Origin: Sandaracinobacteroides hominis
GTDB lineage: Bacteria > Pseudomonadota > Alphaproteobacteria > Sphingomonadales > Sphingomonadaceae
Direction of reading: 5' to 3'
Assembly: GCF_016464365.1 (NCBI RefSeq)
Contig: NZ_JADCUC010000005.1
Coordinates: 232,916-296,915, forward strand
Length of the DNA stretch: 64,000 bases
Within the stretch, counting starts at the first letter, position 1, and every line of letters begins with the position of its first letter. Made by a program: the position numbers and the translations under genes. Below are positions 50,775 to 58,663 of the stretch, in pieces. The notes under the pieces were generated by a model. The model saw only the letters and a list, made by a program, of their open reading frames with translations, searched no databases and was not told the DNA's origin.

Positions 50775-51231
50775 CCTTGTTCTGGCTCGCGCTATCCATG
50801 TGATCGCGGTGTTGTTCTGGATCGGCGGCGTCGGATTTGTCACCTGGGTTGTCATGCCCGCGCTGCGGGCCAGCGAACGTCCCGTAGAGCGCCTTGCCCG
50901 GTTTCATCAGATCGAGGGACGCTTTGCATGGCAAGCGCGCATCTGGGTCACGCTGGCCGGGGCAAGCGGACTGTGGCTGATCTACCGCGCCGATATGTGG
51001 AGCCGGTTTGCCGAGCTTAGCTTCTGGTGGATGCATCTGATGGTGGCGCTGTGGGCCGTGTTCGCGCTGATGCTGTTCGTGCTGGAGCCCTTGGTCTTGC
51101 ATCGCCGCATGGCAAGCTCAACCACACCGGAAGCTGATTTTGCGCGCATGATGCGATTGCATCAGGTGCTGAGCCTTTTGGGCGTTGTGGCCGTGTTTGG
51201 CGCGGTTGGCGGCAGTCACGGCCTTTTTTGA
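50767..51231 (+). CDS. Four-helix membrane protein, CopD-like, NO-operon member
   Basis: A 154-aa protein with four membrane helices: ARAIHVIAVLFWIGGVGFVT, ARIWVTLAGASGLWLIYRA, WWMHLMVALWAVFALMLFVL and HQVLSLLGVVAVFGAVGGSH. Three helices carry a His (AIHVIAVLFW, WWMHLMV, MRLHQVL) placed like haem or metal ligands, so a small cytochrome b-type or CopD-like protein is possible. It sits between DUF1971 and qNOR; its role is not known. Confidence 0.75.
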   Translation: MDDLVLARAIHVIAVLFWIGGVGFVTWVVMPALRASERPVERLARFHQIEGRFAWQARIWVTLAGASGLWLIYRADMWSRFAELSFWWMHLMVALWAVFALMLFVLEPLVLHRRMASSTTPEADFARMMRLHQVLSLLGVVAVFGAVGGSHGLF

Positions 51232-51248
51232 ACTTCGGGGGGACGACC

Positions 51249-53525
51249 ATGGAAAGCTATGGAACGACATTCAGCATTAAACGGCTTTGGACCATCCTGG
51301 TCGTTGGCATGGTCGCTATGTTCGGCGCCCTGTTGCTCTTTGGTCAGCAAATCTATCAGCAAGCACCGCCCATTCCCGAGGCAGTAAAATCCGCGAGCGG
51401 CGAAACCCTGTTTACGCGCACGGATATCGAGACCGGTCAGAATGTCTGGCAGTCAATCGGCGGCATGGAGCAAGGCTCGATCTGGGGCCATGGCAGCTAT
51501 CTCGCGCCCGACTGGAGCGCGGACTGGCTGCACCGTGAGGCATCGGCTTTGCTCGCTCTGCAAAGTTCTCACCCCATTGCAGGCGCCACTCCGGCGCAGA
51601 ATGAAGCGATGCACAAAGCGGCGCTGCAAGAGGAAATGCGCACCAACAGCTATGATCCGGCAACCGGGATCATCACGGTCAGTGACACCCGCGCAGCGGC
51701 CATCAAACAAGTGCAGACGCATTTCGTCAGCCTCTACGAAGGCAATGACACCGCCGCGCTGGCGCTGCGCAAAGCCTATGCCTTCCCGGTCTACGGACAG
51801 CTGTCGCCTGAAGAGGCGCGGCAGGTTTCGGCATTCTATTTCTGGTCGGCCTGGGGCGCGACAACCAACCGCCCCGGCGACACCATAACCTATACCAGCA
51901 ATTGGCCGCACGAACCGCTGGTCGGCAATGTCCCGACAACAGGCACGTTGCTGTGGAGTCTGGCCTCGGTCATTCTGCTGCTGGCAGCAGCAGGCGCTCT
52001 GATCGCCTATTATGCCAAGCAGTTTGACCTCTGGCGCAGCGACATATTGCCCGAACAGGGCATGGCGGCTTCCGATGTACTGAGCGGGGCGGTCATCACC
52101 CCGTCGATGCGCGCAACGGCCAAATACTTCTGGGTGGTCTGCGCCCTGTTCGTCACGCAGGTGCTGCTGGGCATTGTCACCGCTCATTACGCGGTTGAGG
52201 GACAGGGGCTCTATGGCCTGCCTTTCGCCGAATATTTGCCCTATACGATTACGCGCACTTGGCACACGCAGCTGGCGGTCCTGTGGATTGCCACCGCTTG
52301 GCTCGCCACCGGACTCTATGTCGCGCCAATGCTTGTCGGCCGCGATCCCAAATTTCAGCGGCTCGGGGTCAATTTCCTGTTCGTCAGCCTGCTGATCATC
52401 GTGATCGGCTCGTTTGCCGGGCAATGGGCGGCAGTCCACCGTTTCTTCCACAATCTGACGGCCAATTTCTGGTTCGGTCATCAAGGCTATGAATATGTCG
52501 ACCTTGGCCGGTTCTGGCAGATCTACCTGCTGATCGGACTGCTCTTGTGGGTTGCACTGGTCGTGCGAGCGCTGTGGCCCGTGCTTCAGGAGAAGGGCAG
52601 CAAATCGCTGATCTATCTCGTGCTGGTATCGGCGCTCGCTATCGGCCTGCTTTACGGTGCCGGGCTGATGTGGGGCCAGCATACCAATATCGCCATCATG
52701 GAATATTGGCGCTGGTGGGTCGTGCACCTGTGGGTTGAAGGCATTTTCGAGGTCTTCGCTACCGCGATCATCTCGCTGCTGTTCGTCCGCATGGGCATCC
52801 TGCGAACGTCCACCGCGACCGTGATGGTGTTGTTTGCCACGATCATCTTCCTGTTCGGCGGGGTGCTGGGCACTTTCCACCACCTGTATTTCAGCGGAAC
52901 CCCAACCTCGGTGATCGCGGTCGGGGCGATGGCTTCGGCTCTCGAAGTTGTGCCGCTGCTGGTCGTAGGCTTTGAGGCCTATACGCGCCACAAGGTTGAG
53001 CATGAAGCCGAGTGGGAGCGCACCTATCACTGGCCGTTTATGTTTTTCTCGGCCGTTCTGTTCTGGAATCTGGTCGGTGCGGGGCTGTTCGGGTTCCTGA
53101 TCAACCCGCCCATCGCGCTCTATTACATGCAGGGGCTGAACACGACTGCCAACCACGGCCATGCCGCCCTGTTTGGGGTCTATGGGATGCTGGGGCTGGG
53201 GCTCACGCTCTACTGCATGCGTGGGTTGACCGACGTTTCGATATGGAGCCAGAAATCACTCAAGATCGCCTTCTGGTCGCTCAACATCGGCATTGCGATG
53301 ATGACGCTCCTGTCGCTGCTGCCGCAGGGTATCCTGCAAACCTATGCCAGTGTTGAACATGGCTATGCCTATGCGCGTTCGGCGGAATTCATCCATAGCC
53401 CGATCATGCAGGCGCTGGTCTGGGCACGGGTGCCCGGGGATGTCGTCTTCAGCGTGGGTGTGTTTGCGTTCGCCTGGTTCATGTTCCGAGCATTCGTGCC
53501 AGGCAATCGGCAAAGCCGCACCTGA
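51249..53525 (+). CDS. norZ: Quinol-dependent nitric oxide reductase (qNOR), single chain
   Basis: Reduces 2 NO to N2O with electrons from quinol, in the inner membrane. At 758 aa it is the single-subunit type with an N-terminal fused NorC-like part lacking a haem c motif (ETLFTRTDIETGQNVWQSIG, GSIWGHGSYLAPDWSADWLH), then 12-13 membrane helices. Haem and metal His ligands are visible in RTWHTQLAVLWIATAWLA, MEYWRWWVVHLWVEGIFEVF, LGTFHHLYFSGTP and NHGHAALFGVYGMLG. ATG 51249 has GGGGGG at a good distance. The gene is used in detoxification as well as denitrification. Confidence 0.96.
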   Translation: MESYGTTFSIKRLWTILVVGMVAMFGALLLFGQQIYQQAPPIPEAVKSASGETLFTRTDIETGQNVWQSIGGMEQGSIWGHGSYLAPDWSADWLHREASALLALQSSHPIAGATPAQNEAMHKAALQEEMRTNSYDPATGIITVSDTRAAAIKQVQTHFVSLYEGNDTAALALRKAYAFPVYGQLSPEEARQVSAFYFWSAWGATTNRPGDTITYTSNWPHEPLVGNVPTTGTLLWSLASVILLLAAAGALIAYYAKQFDLWRSDILPEQGMAASDVLSGAVITPSMRATAKYFWVVCALFVTQVLLGIVTAHYAVEGQGLYGLPFAEYLPYTITRTWHTQLAVLWIATAWLATGLYVAPMLVGRDPKFQRLGVNFLFVSLLIIVIGSFAGQWAAVHRFFHNLTANFWFGHQGYEYVDLGRFWQIYLLIGLLLWVALVVRALWPVLQEKGSKSLIYLVLVSALAIGLLYGAGLMWGQHTNIAIMEYWRWWVVHLWVEGIFEVFATAIISLLFVRMGILRTSTATVMVLFATIIFLFGGVLGTFHHLYFSGTPTSVIAVGAMASALEVVPLLVVGFEAYTRHKVEHEAEWERTYHWPFMFFSAVLFWNLVGAGLFGFLINPPIALYYMQGLNTTANHGHAALFGVYGMLGLGLTLYCMRGLTDVSIWSQKSLKIAFWSLNIGIAMMTLLSLLPQGILQTYASVEHGYAYARSAEFIHSPIMQALVWARVPGDVVFSVGVFAFAWFMFRAFVPGNRQSRT

Positions 53526-53582
53526 CAGCACCGATTTCTTCGTTCCCAATTTTCTCAACCCACAACACCAAAAGGAATAGCT

Positions 53583-54059
53583 GTGCGCAAACCACTGAGT
53601 GCCGAAACCAAAGCCATCGTAAAATCGACCGCGCCTGCATTGCAGCAGCACGGCCTTGCCATCACGACTCGCATGTATGAGCGGCTGTTCACCGACCCTG
53701 ACGTGAAGGCCATGTTCGACCAAGCCGCGCAGGAAAGCGGGGAACAGCCGAAGCGTCTGGCTGGCGCTATCCTCGCTTATGCGCAGAACATCGACAAGCT
53801 GGAGGCCTTGACTGCGCCGGTGATGCGGATGGCTGCACGGCATGTGGAGACTGGCGTAAAGGCCGAACATTATCCTCTGGTGGCCAATGCCCTGCTGCCC
53901 GCGATCCGAGACGTTTTGGGCGATGCTGCAACCGACGAAGTGCTCGGTGCATGGGGTGAGGCCTATTGGGCGCTTGCGGACATCCTCATCGGCAAAGAAG
54001 AGGTTCTCTACGCTGAAACCGATGGCAACGGGCAGCCTGAGGCAATAAACCCTGCCTGA
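53583..54059 (+). CDS. Single-domain flavohemoglobin-type globin
   Basis: A 158-aa globin that corresponds to the N-terminal domain of Hmp without its reductase part. MRKPLSAETKAIVKSTAPAL, TTRMYERLFTDPDVKAMFDQ and MAARHVETGVKAEHYPLVAN (with the proximal His) are typical. In related proteins the reductase partner is separate, and NO dioxygenation gives nitrate. GTG 53583 follows an AAAGGAA ribosome site. It is a second, unrelated globin type in the operon, 57 bp after qNOR. Confidence 0.92.
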   Translation: MRKPLSAETKAIVKSTAPALQQHGLAITTRMYERLFTDPDVKAMFDQAAQESGEQPKRLAGAILAYAQNIDKLEALTAPVMRMAARHVETGVKAEHYPLVANALLPAIRDVLGDAATDEVLGAWGEAYWALADILIGKEEVLYAETDGNGQPEAINPA

Positions 54060-54063
54060 ACAG

Positions 54064-55188
54064 ATGGATAAAGTTACCGATTTGAGCTCTGAAACTGCGC
54101 CGCGATTGGTTTGGAGCCGCTACTACAGCACGTATGTAGCGGCTCCGCCCGGACCTGGCGCGCGTGAGCGGCTTGTTGCGGTGGCAGGTGCCATAATCGG
54201 CATTGTGACTACGGGACTGCTGTGCGGCGTTCTGGCCGGTACCGGAGCTGCGCACCCTCTACTCGTGGCGCCGATGGGAGCCTCTGCGGTCCTGCTTTTC
54301 GCTGTGCCTGCAAGTCCGCTGGCCCAGCCAGGGTCAATCCTGGGCGGAAACGTCCTGTCGGCCCTGGTAGGCATCGCAGTCGCCCTTGCCGTCCCCAATG
54401 CTACCGTTGCAGCGGGGCTTGGTGTGGGACTGGCCATTGCAGTCATGTCATTGGCGCGCTGCCTGCATCCGCCAGGCGGCGCAGTCGCCCTGTCAGCCGT
54501 GCTCGGCGGGGCCGCTGGAAGCGCGCATCCGTTCATGTTCGCGCTTTATCCCGTGGGTTTGAACTCACTGCTGCTGATACTCGCTGGTCTGGCATTCCAT
54601 CGCATGTCAGGCCACACGTATCCGCATCGGGCGAAGCTTACCGAAAGCGCCCACGGCACACAGGATTCTGCGCCGCTCAGCAGAAGTGGGGTGAGGCCGA
54701 GCGATGTTGACGCAGCGCTGGAAAGCTTTGGCGATACGCTCGACATCAATCGCGACGATCTTTTGCAACTTTTCGAATTGGCGGGTCTCAGCGCGGCGGA
54801 GCGACAGGTCGAGCAGCTAAGCTGCAACGACATCATGTCACGCGACGTTATCACGATTGCGGCAACCGCCCCGGTGGAGGAGGCGCATAGACTGCTGCGC
54901 GCAAGGCACCTGCGTGCGCTACCGGTAGAGAATGTCTCTGGCCAACTGGTCGGCGTGATCACATGGCCAGACCTCGATAAACAAGGGGCTTTTGCATCGG
55001 AGATAATGGCGCCGGCAGATACGGCGCATGTGTCCGCGCCAGCGGCGGCGCTGCTCGCCCCTCTCGCCAATGGTCACGGTCATGAGGTCATGATCGTGGA
55101 CGACAACATGCATTTGCAAGGCATCGTTACCCAAACGGACATCATTGCCAGTCTGATAACAAAGGCGGTCACGCTCAATACAAAATGA
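54064..55188 (+). CDS. HPP-family membrane protein with two CBS domains
   Basis: A 374-aa protein. Residues 35-190 hold the HPP transmembrane domain with the name-giving motif (SLARCLHPPGGAVALSAVLG), MGASAVLLFAVPASPLAQP and helices around it. Residues 255-370 carry two CBS domains (DIMSRDVITIAATAPVEEAH, RLLRARHLRALPVEN; VMIVDDNMHLQGIVTQTDII). Plant and cyanobacterial HPP proteins transport nitrite, so here it may export or import the nitrite made from NO. The gene follows the globin by 4 bp. Confidence 0.9.
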   Translation: MDKVTDLSSETAPRLVWSRYYSTYVAAPPGPGARERLVAVAGAIIGIVTTGLLCGVLAGTGAAHPLLVAPMGASAVLLFAVPASPLAQPGSILGGNVLSALVGIAVALAVPNATVAAGLGVGLAIAVMSLARCLHPPGGAVALSAVLGGAAGSAHPFMFALYPVGLNSLLLILAGLAFHRMSGHTYPHRAKLTESAHGTQDSAPLSRSGVRPSDVDAALESFGDTLDINRDDLLQLFELAGLSAAERQVEQLSCNDIMSRDVITIAATAPVEEAHRLLRARHLRALPVENVSGQLVGVITWPDLDKQGAFASEIMAPADTAHVSAPAAALLAPLANGHGHEVMIVDDNMHLQGIVTQTDIIASLITKAVTLNTK

Positions 55189-55199
55189 GGGTGTCACCT

Positions 55200-55225
55200 T
55201 TGGCTGCTGCTTCGGAGGCAGCCAA
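55200..55225 (+). terminator. Hairpin at the end of the NO operon
   Basis: TTGGCTGC (55200-55207) pairs with GCAGCCAA (55218-55225), loop of 10 bp. It is 11 bp after the HPP-CBS gene stop and before the convergent AbiEii gene. No T-run follows. Confidence 0.6.
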
Positions 55226-55261
55226 GCGTGCCGCTCCACGGATACCCCGGCATGTCGGCCT

Positions 55262-56134
55262 TTAGGCTACAGCTTGGCTGTCAGACGCCGCGACCAGCTT
55301 ATCGACCTTGGCGAGGAAAAAGCGCTCACTCCACAGATCAACCGATTTGAGATCAGCAGGACGCAGGAAGCGCTCGACATCCTTTGCCGCTTCCTTCCAC
55401 TCGATCCGAGTGATTGTGCCAGAAAGCGCAGCCTTCAACCATGACATGTCGACGTGGAGCGACCCGTCACCGGCCCATGGCCCTGCCTGAACCAGCGCGT
55501 TTTGCAAAAGGACGAAATTGGGTTCGAGCCCGCGCGAAACATACCAGGAGAAGTCGAACCAGTCGCGACCTTTGAGGAAGCCTCGGCATAGCAAGGCATG
55601 AATCTTCAGCGCGAAATTTGATGCCAGATCCTGGTGGCGCACCTCATAATCAGCTGGAAAATCAAGATAGGTGGTCGCCTCGGCCGATCCTGCGGGCGGG
55701 TTCACATCAATTTCCAGCTTGATCTTGATCGCCTTGCGATGGCCGGTGCCTGCGAATGACAAGTCGAGCTGGCTGGCGATGGAGTCGTCCTTGAGCAGCG
55801 CCTGGCGAATGGCCGTATCCATGCGCGGCTTGGGCTGAGCTTCCAGCGTCAGCCCGAACTGGCTGAACACCTCGGTCATTCCCTCGAGGTAAGGGGACCA
55901 GTCGAAGTCCATGTTCGGCACGCGCAGGAGAAAGTCCAAGTCCTCGGAAAAGCGTGGCAGGCCGTGTAAAATGCGCAGGCTGGTGCCGCCCTGGAACAGG
56001 GCGCAATCGAAGAAATCGGCGCGCCACAGCGCGTATAGCGCAATCTCCTGGAGGATCTCCTTGAGCGCGTTTTCCTCTTCAAGCGCATTGGTGGCGCCAT
56101 AGCGGCCGAGCTTTTCTTTGATGATGTCAATCAT
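55262..56134 (-). CDS. abiEii: AbiEii-type nucleotidyltransferase toxin
   Basis: Toxin of a type IV toxin-antitoxin and abortive infection pair. The 290-aa protein has the nucleotidyltransferase motif ALFQGGTSLRILHGLPRFSE with the acidic pair DLDFLL, and further HQDLASNFALKIHALLCRGF and KGRDWFDFSWYV, which are family-specific. Related MenT-like enzymes attach nucleotides to tRNA. The start overlaps the antitoxin gene by 8 bp, typical for this coupled pair. Confidence 0.93.
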   Translation of the reverse strand: MIDIIKEKLGRYGATNALEEENALKEILQEIALYALWRADFFDCALFQGGTSLRILHGLPRFSEDLDFLLRVPNMDFDWSPYLEGMTEVFSQFGLTLEAQPKPRMDTAIRQALLKDDSIASQLDLSFAGTGHRKAIKIKLEIDVNPPAGSAEATTYLDFPADYEVRHQDLASNFALKIHALLCRGFLKGRDWFDFSWYVSRGLEPNFVLLQNALVQAGPWAGDGSLHVDMSWLKAALSGTITRIEWKEAAKDVERFLRPADLKSVDLWSERFFLAKVDKLVAASDSQAVA

Positions 56135-56813
56135 GCAGAGATCCCCTGCTTTGAGCCCGTTTTGTCGTCAGAACCACATCTTCAAGCTCGGAAAGGAAGG
56201 CGTTCACTGCCTTGTGCTTGTAGACCGACTTCACTGCGACAAAGTCCGTTTCCGTCAACGCCAGAAGCGCCTCGTCATCGATCCGCATGCCACTGGTCAG
56301 CCAATCGAGGCCAGGCCATTCCACCTTGCGCAGGGCGACAAGATCCATAAGGGCGCGCAGCGGCCTAGCGACAAAGGCGGTGAGCTTGTCGAAGGTCACG
56401 CGCTCGACGCCGCTAAGGAAGCGATAATCGGCAATGGCCAGCGGATGATATTTGAAGGAGCCGAATTCGGTGGCCGGGATCTCCAGCGTTTTACGCCCCG
56501 GCGTCACGCTGGCAGTGACAAGCACTGCCTCAGGAATCCAGCCATGGTAAGCCAGCGCGCTTTCAAAGGAAATATAGCTCCCGGGAAGCAAAGCCTGCGC
56601 CACCGCGAAGGGATGCACAGGAGCGCTTCGATACGCCTTGGCAAGCGTATAAACCCCGCGCTTCAGGCGAATTAGTGACCCGTCCTTGAGGGCGCGGTTG
56701 ACGAGGCCATAACGCCGCGCATTGCCTCCCCCCAGCAGTTCGCTGAGCTGGCGTTCGTTGAAGACCCGATCGCGCAGCGCGCTTGCGGATACCTGTTGCG
56801 CTAGGCTGGACAT
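56127..56813 (-). CDS. abiEi: AbiEi-type antitoxin/transcription regulator
   Basis: The 228-aa antitoxin with an N-terminal winged helix (NERQLSELLGGGNARRYGLV, NRALKDGSLIRLKRGVYTLA) and the AbiEi C-terminal domain (YISFESALAYHGWIPEAVL, VTPGRKTLEIPATEFGSFKY, YRFLSGVERVTFDKLTAFVA). It neutralises the toxin without direct binding and represses its own operon. ATG 56813 is chosen; an earlier start at 56891 would reach through the promoter. Confidence 0.92.
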   Translation of the reverse strand: MSSLAQQVSASALRDRVFNERQLSELLGGGNARRYGLVNRALKDGSLIRLKRGVYTLAKAYRSAPVHPFAVAQALLPGSYISFESALAYHGWIPEAVLVTASVTPGRKTLEIPATEFGSFKYHPLAIADYRFLSGVERVTFDKLTAFVARPLRALMDLVALRKVEWPGLDWLTSGMRIDDEALLALTETDFVAVKSVYKHKAVNAFLSELEDVVLTTKRAQSRGSLHD

Positions 56814-56820
56814 AAAATTC

Positions 56821-56849
56821 TCAATACTTCCTAATAGTGAAAGTTTCAA
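56821..56849 (-). promoter_or_regulatory. Possible promoter of the abiE pair
   Basis: On the minus strand TTGAAA (complement of 56844-56849), 17-bp spacer, TATTGA (complement of 56821-56826). It lies just before the abiEi ATG. The -10 is weak. The region is AT-rich. Confidence 0.4.
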
Positions 56850-57081
56850 GAATTTCTCTATCTCTGCCTTTGCGCACCGTTCGAGTTGCAATTGACTCCC
56901 TCAGGCGTGCGTCGGCGGCGCACAGGCCATCGTCAAAGCGTTTCGAACTACGCTCCTCCCTGTTTTTCTATCCCCCACTGCTACGACGCTAAATCCTTGT
57001 TGAACTAGCCCCTTTTCTGCGTCTCTTACTCGTCCCCGTCGAGCCGGACGATCCTGTCCCGCTCCTGAAGCGGGGTATCCG

Positions 57082-58065
57082 ATGGGCGCTGAGCCAGTCC
57101 GAATTGAAGCACGTTCACGCGGCGCACGCATGCTGCGCACGGCGATGGGCGTATCGATCGCGACCTGGCTGGCTGACCCGCAGATCATCGAGATCATGCT
57201 CAATCCTGATGGACGCCTCTGGGTCGACCGGTTGGGCATCGGACTGTCCGACAGCGGTGAACGCCTGACCGCAGCCGATGGTGAGCGCATCATCCGATTG
57301 GTTGCCCATCATGTGGGTGCCGAAGTTCACGGCGATGCACCACGCGTGTCAGCGGAGCTGCCGGAAAGCGGAGAACGGTTCGAAGGCCTCCTGCCACCGG
57401 TGGTGGCGGCTCCCACCTTTGCCATCCGCAAGCCCGCCGTCGCGGTATTTTTGCTCGAGGACTATGTCAGCACAGGAATCATGGGCGCAGCTGAAGCGGA
57501 CAGGCTTCGTTGGGGCGTTGCAGAGCGGCTGAACATTCTTGTCGCTGGGGGCACTGGCACCGGCAAAACGACGCTCACGAACGCGCTGCTCGCCGAGGTC
57601 GCCAAAACCACAGACCGGGTGGTTCTCATCGAAGATACCCGCGAGCTCCAATGCCGCGCCCCAAACCTTGTGGCGATGCGGACCAAGGATGGCGTTGCCT
57701 CGCTATCCGATCTGGTCCGTTCCAGCCTTCGCCTTCGCCCAGACCGGATTCCGATTGGCGAAGTGCGCGGGGCCGAGGCGCTTGATCTCCTCAAGGCCTG
57801 GGGCACCGGCCACCCCGGAGGAATCGGGACGATCCACGCCGGAAGCGCGATTGGTGCCCTGCGGCGGATGGAACAGTTGATCCAGGAAGCAGTCGTGACT
57901 GTTCCGCGCGCCCTGATCGCCGAGACCATCAACCTCATTGCCGTGCTGGTGCGTGACGGCACCGGGCGGCGTCTCGCCGAACTGGCCCGCGTCGACGGGC
58001 TCGACCCGGTCACCGGCGACTATCGCCTGATTCCCGCCACCCAAACCCAAGGAGACCCCCTATGA
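57082..58065 (+). CDS. trbB: Conjugal transfer ATPase TrbB (VirB11-like)
   Basis: Hexameric traffic ATPase that powers pilus assembly and substrate transfer. The 327-aa protein has Walker [21 protein letters not shown], Asp box [20 protein letters not shown], Walker B and His box [40 protein letters not shown]. It starts the Trb operon; neighbours overlap by 4 bp. In related elements it directly follows the CopG-like gene, from which it is split here by the cargo. Confidence 0.96.
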   Translation: MGAEPVRIEARSRGARMLRTAMGVSIATWLADPQIIEIMLNPDGRLWVDRLGIGLSDSGERLTAADGERIIRLVAHHVGAEVHGDAPRVSAELPESGERFEGLLPPVVAAPTFAIRKPAVAVFLLEDYVSTGIMGAAEADRLRWGVAERLNILVAGGTGTGKTTLTNALLAEVAKTTDRVVLIEDTRELQCRAPNLVAMRTKDGVASLSDLVRSSLRLRPDRIPIGEVRGAEALDLLKAWGTGHPGGIGTIHAGSAIGALRRMEQLIQEAVVTVPRALIAETINLIAVLVRDGTGRRLAELARVDGLDPVTGDYRLIPATQTQGDPL

Positions 58066-58394
58066 TCCATGCCCTCCGGCGCGGCACCAATCGCGCTGCG
58101 CTCGCTGCTACCGCTGCTTTCGTGATGGTGGCCACTGCCACCCCGGCGCATGCCGGTGGTTCGTCGATGCCGTGGGAAGCTCCGCTTCAGTCGATCCTCG
58201 AGAGCATCGAGGGGCCGGTCGCCAAGATCGTTGCGGTGATCATCATCATCGTCACCGGCCTCAGCCTTGCCTTTGGCGATACATCGGGCGGCTTTCGCCG
58301 GCTGATCCAGATCGTGTTCGGCCTCTCCATCGCCTTTGCCGCATCGAGCTTCTTCCTCAGCTTCTTCAGCTTCGGCGGCGGGGCGCTGATCTGA
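58062..58394 (+). CDS. trbC: Conjugal pilin TrbC
   Basis: Pilin subunit of the mating pair apparatus. The 110-aa protein has a leader (ALAATAAFVMVATATPAHAG) and two hydrophobic helices (ESIEGPVAKIVAVIIIIVTG, FGLSIAFAASSFFLSFFSFG), the prepilin pattern. It is processed by the leader peptidase and the TraF protease at 43178. ATGA overlap with trbB. Confidence 0.93.
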   Translation: MIHALRRGTNRAALAATAAFVMVATATPAHAGGSSMPWEAPLQSILESIEGPVAKIVAVIIIIVTGLSLAFGDTSGGFRRLIQIVFGLSIAFAASSFFLSFFSFGGGALI

Positions 58395-58663
58395 TGACGT
58401 CGGCAGACGACATCCCCGGCTTCTATGCCCCGGTCCATCGCGCCCTTGCCGAGCCGATCCTGCTCGGCGGTGCGCCGCGCGCACTCGCCATCGTCAATGG
58501 CACGCTGGCGGGCGCGATTGGCCTCGGCTTGCGGCTCTGGTTCGCTGGCCTTGCCATCTGGGGAATCGGCCATGTGCTTTCGGTCTGGGCTGCACGCCGC
58601 GATCCGCAGTTTGTCGATGTCGCGCGCCGCCATCTCAAATATCCGACCTGGGTGCGGCCATGA
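58394..58663 (+). CDS. trbD: Conjugal transfer protein TrbD (VirB3-like)
   Basis: An 89-aa inner-membrane protein with PGFYAPVHRALAEPILLGGA, PRALAIVNGTLAGAIGLGLR and WFAGLAIWGIGHVLSVWAAR, then PQFVDVARRHLKYPTW, all TrbD hallmarks. It is needed for pilus assembly and works with TrbE. The ATG overlaps the trbC stop (TGATG). Confidence 0.94.
   Translation: MTSADDIPGFYAPVHRALAEPILLGGAPRALAIVNGTLAGAIGLGLRLWFAGLAIWGIGHVLSVWAARRDPQFVDVARRHLKYPTWVRP

Noticed and set aside
51453..53162. 569-codon minus-strand frame over the qNOR gene
   Set aside because: Shadow of the qNOR reading frame; the qNOR His ligands make the sense strand certain.
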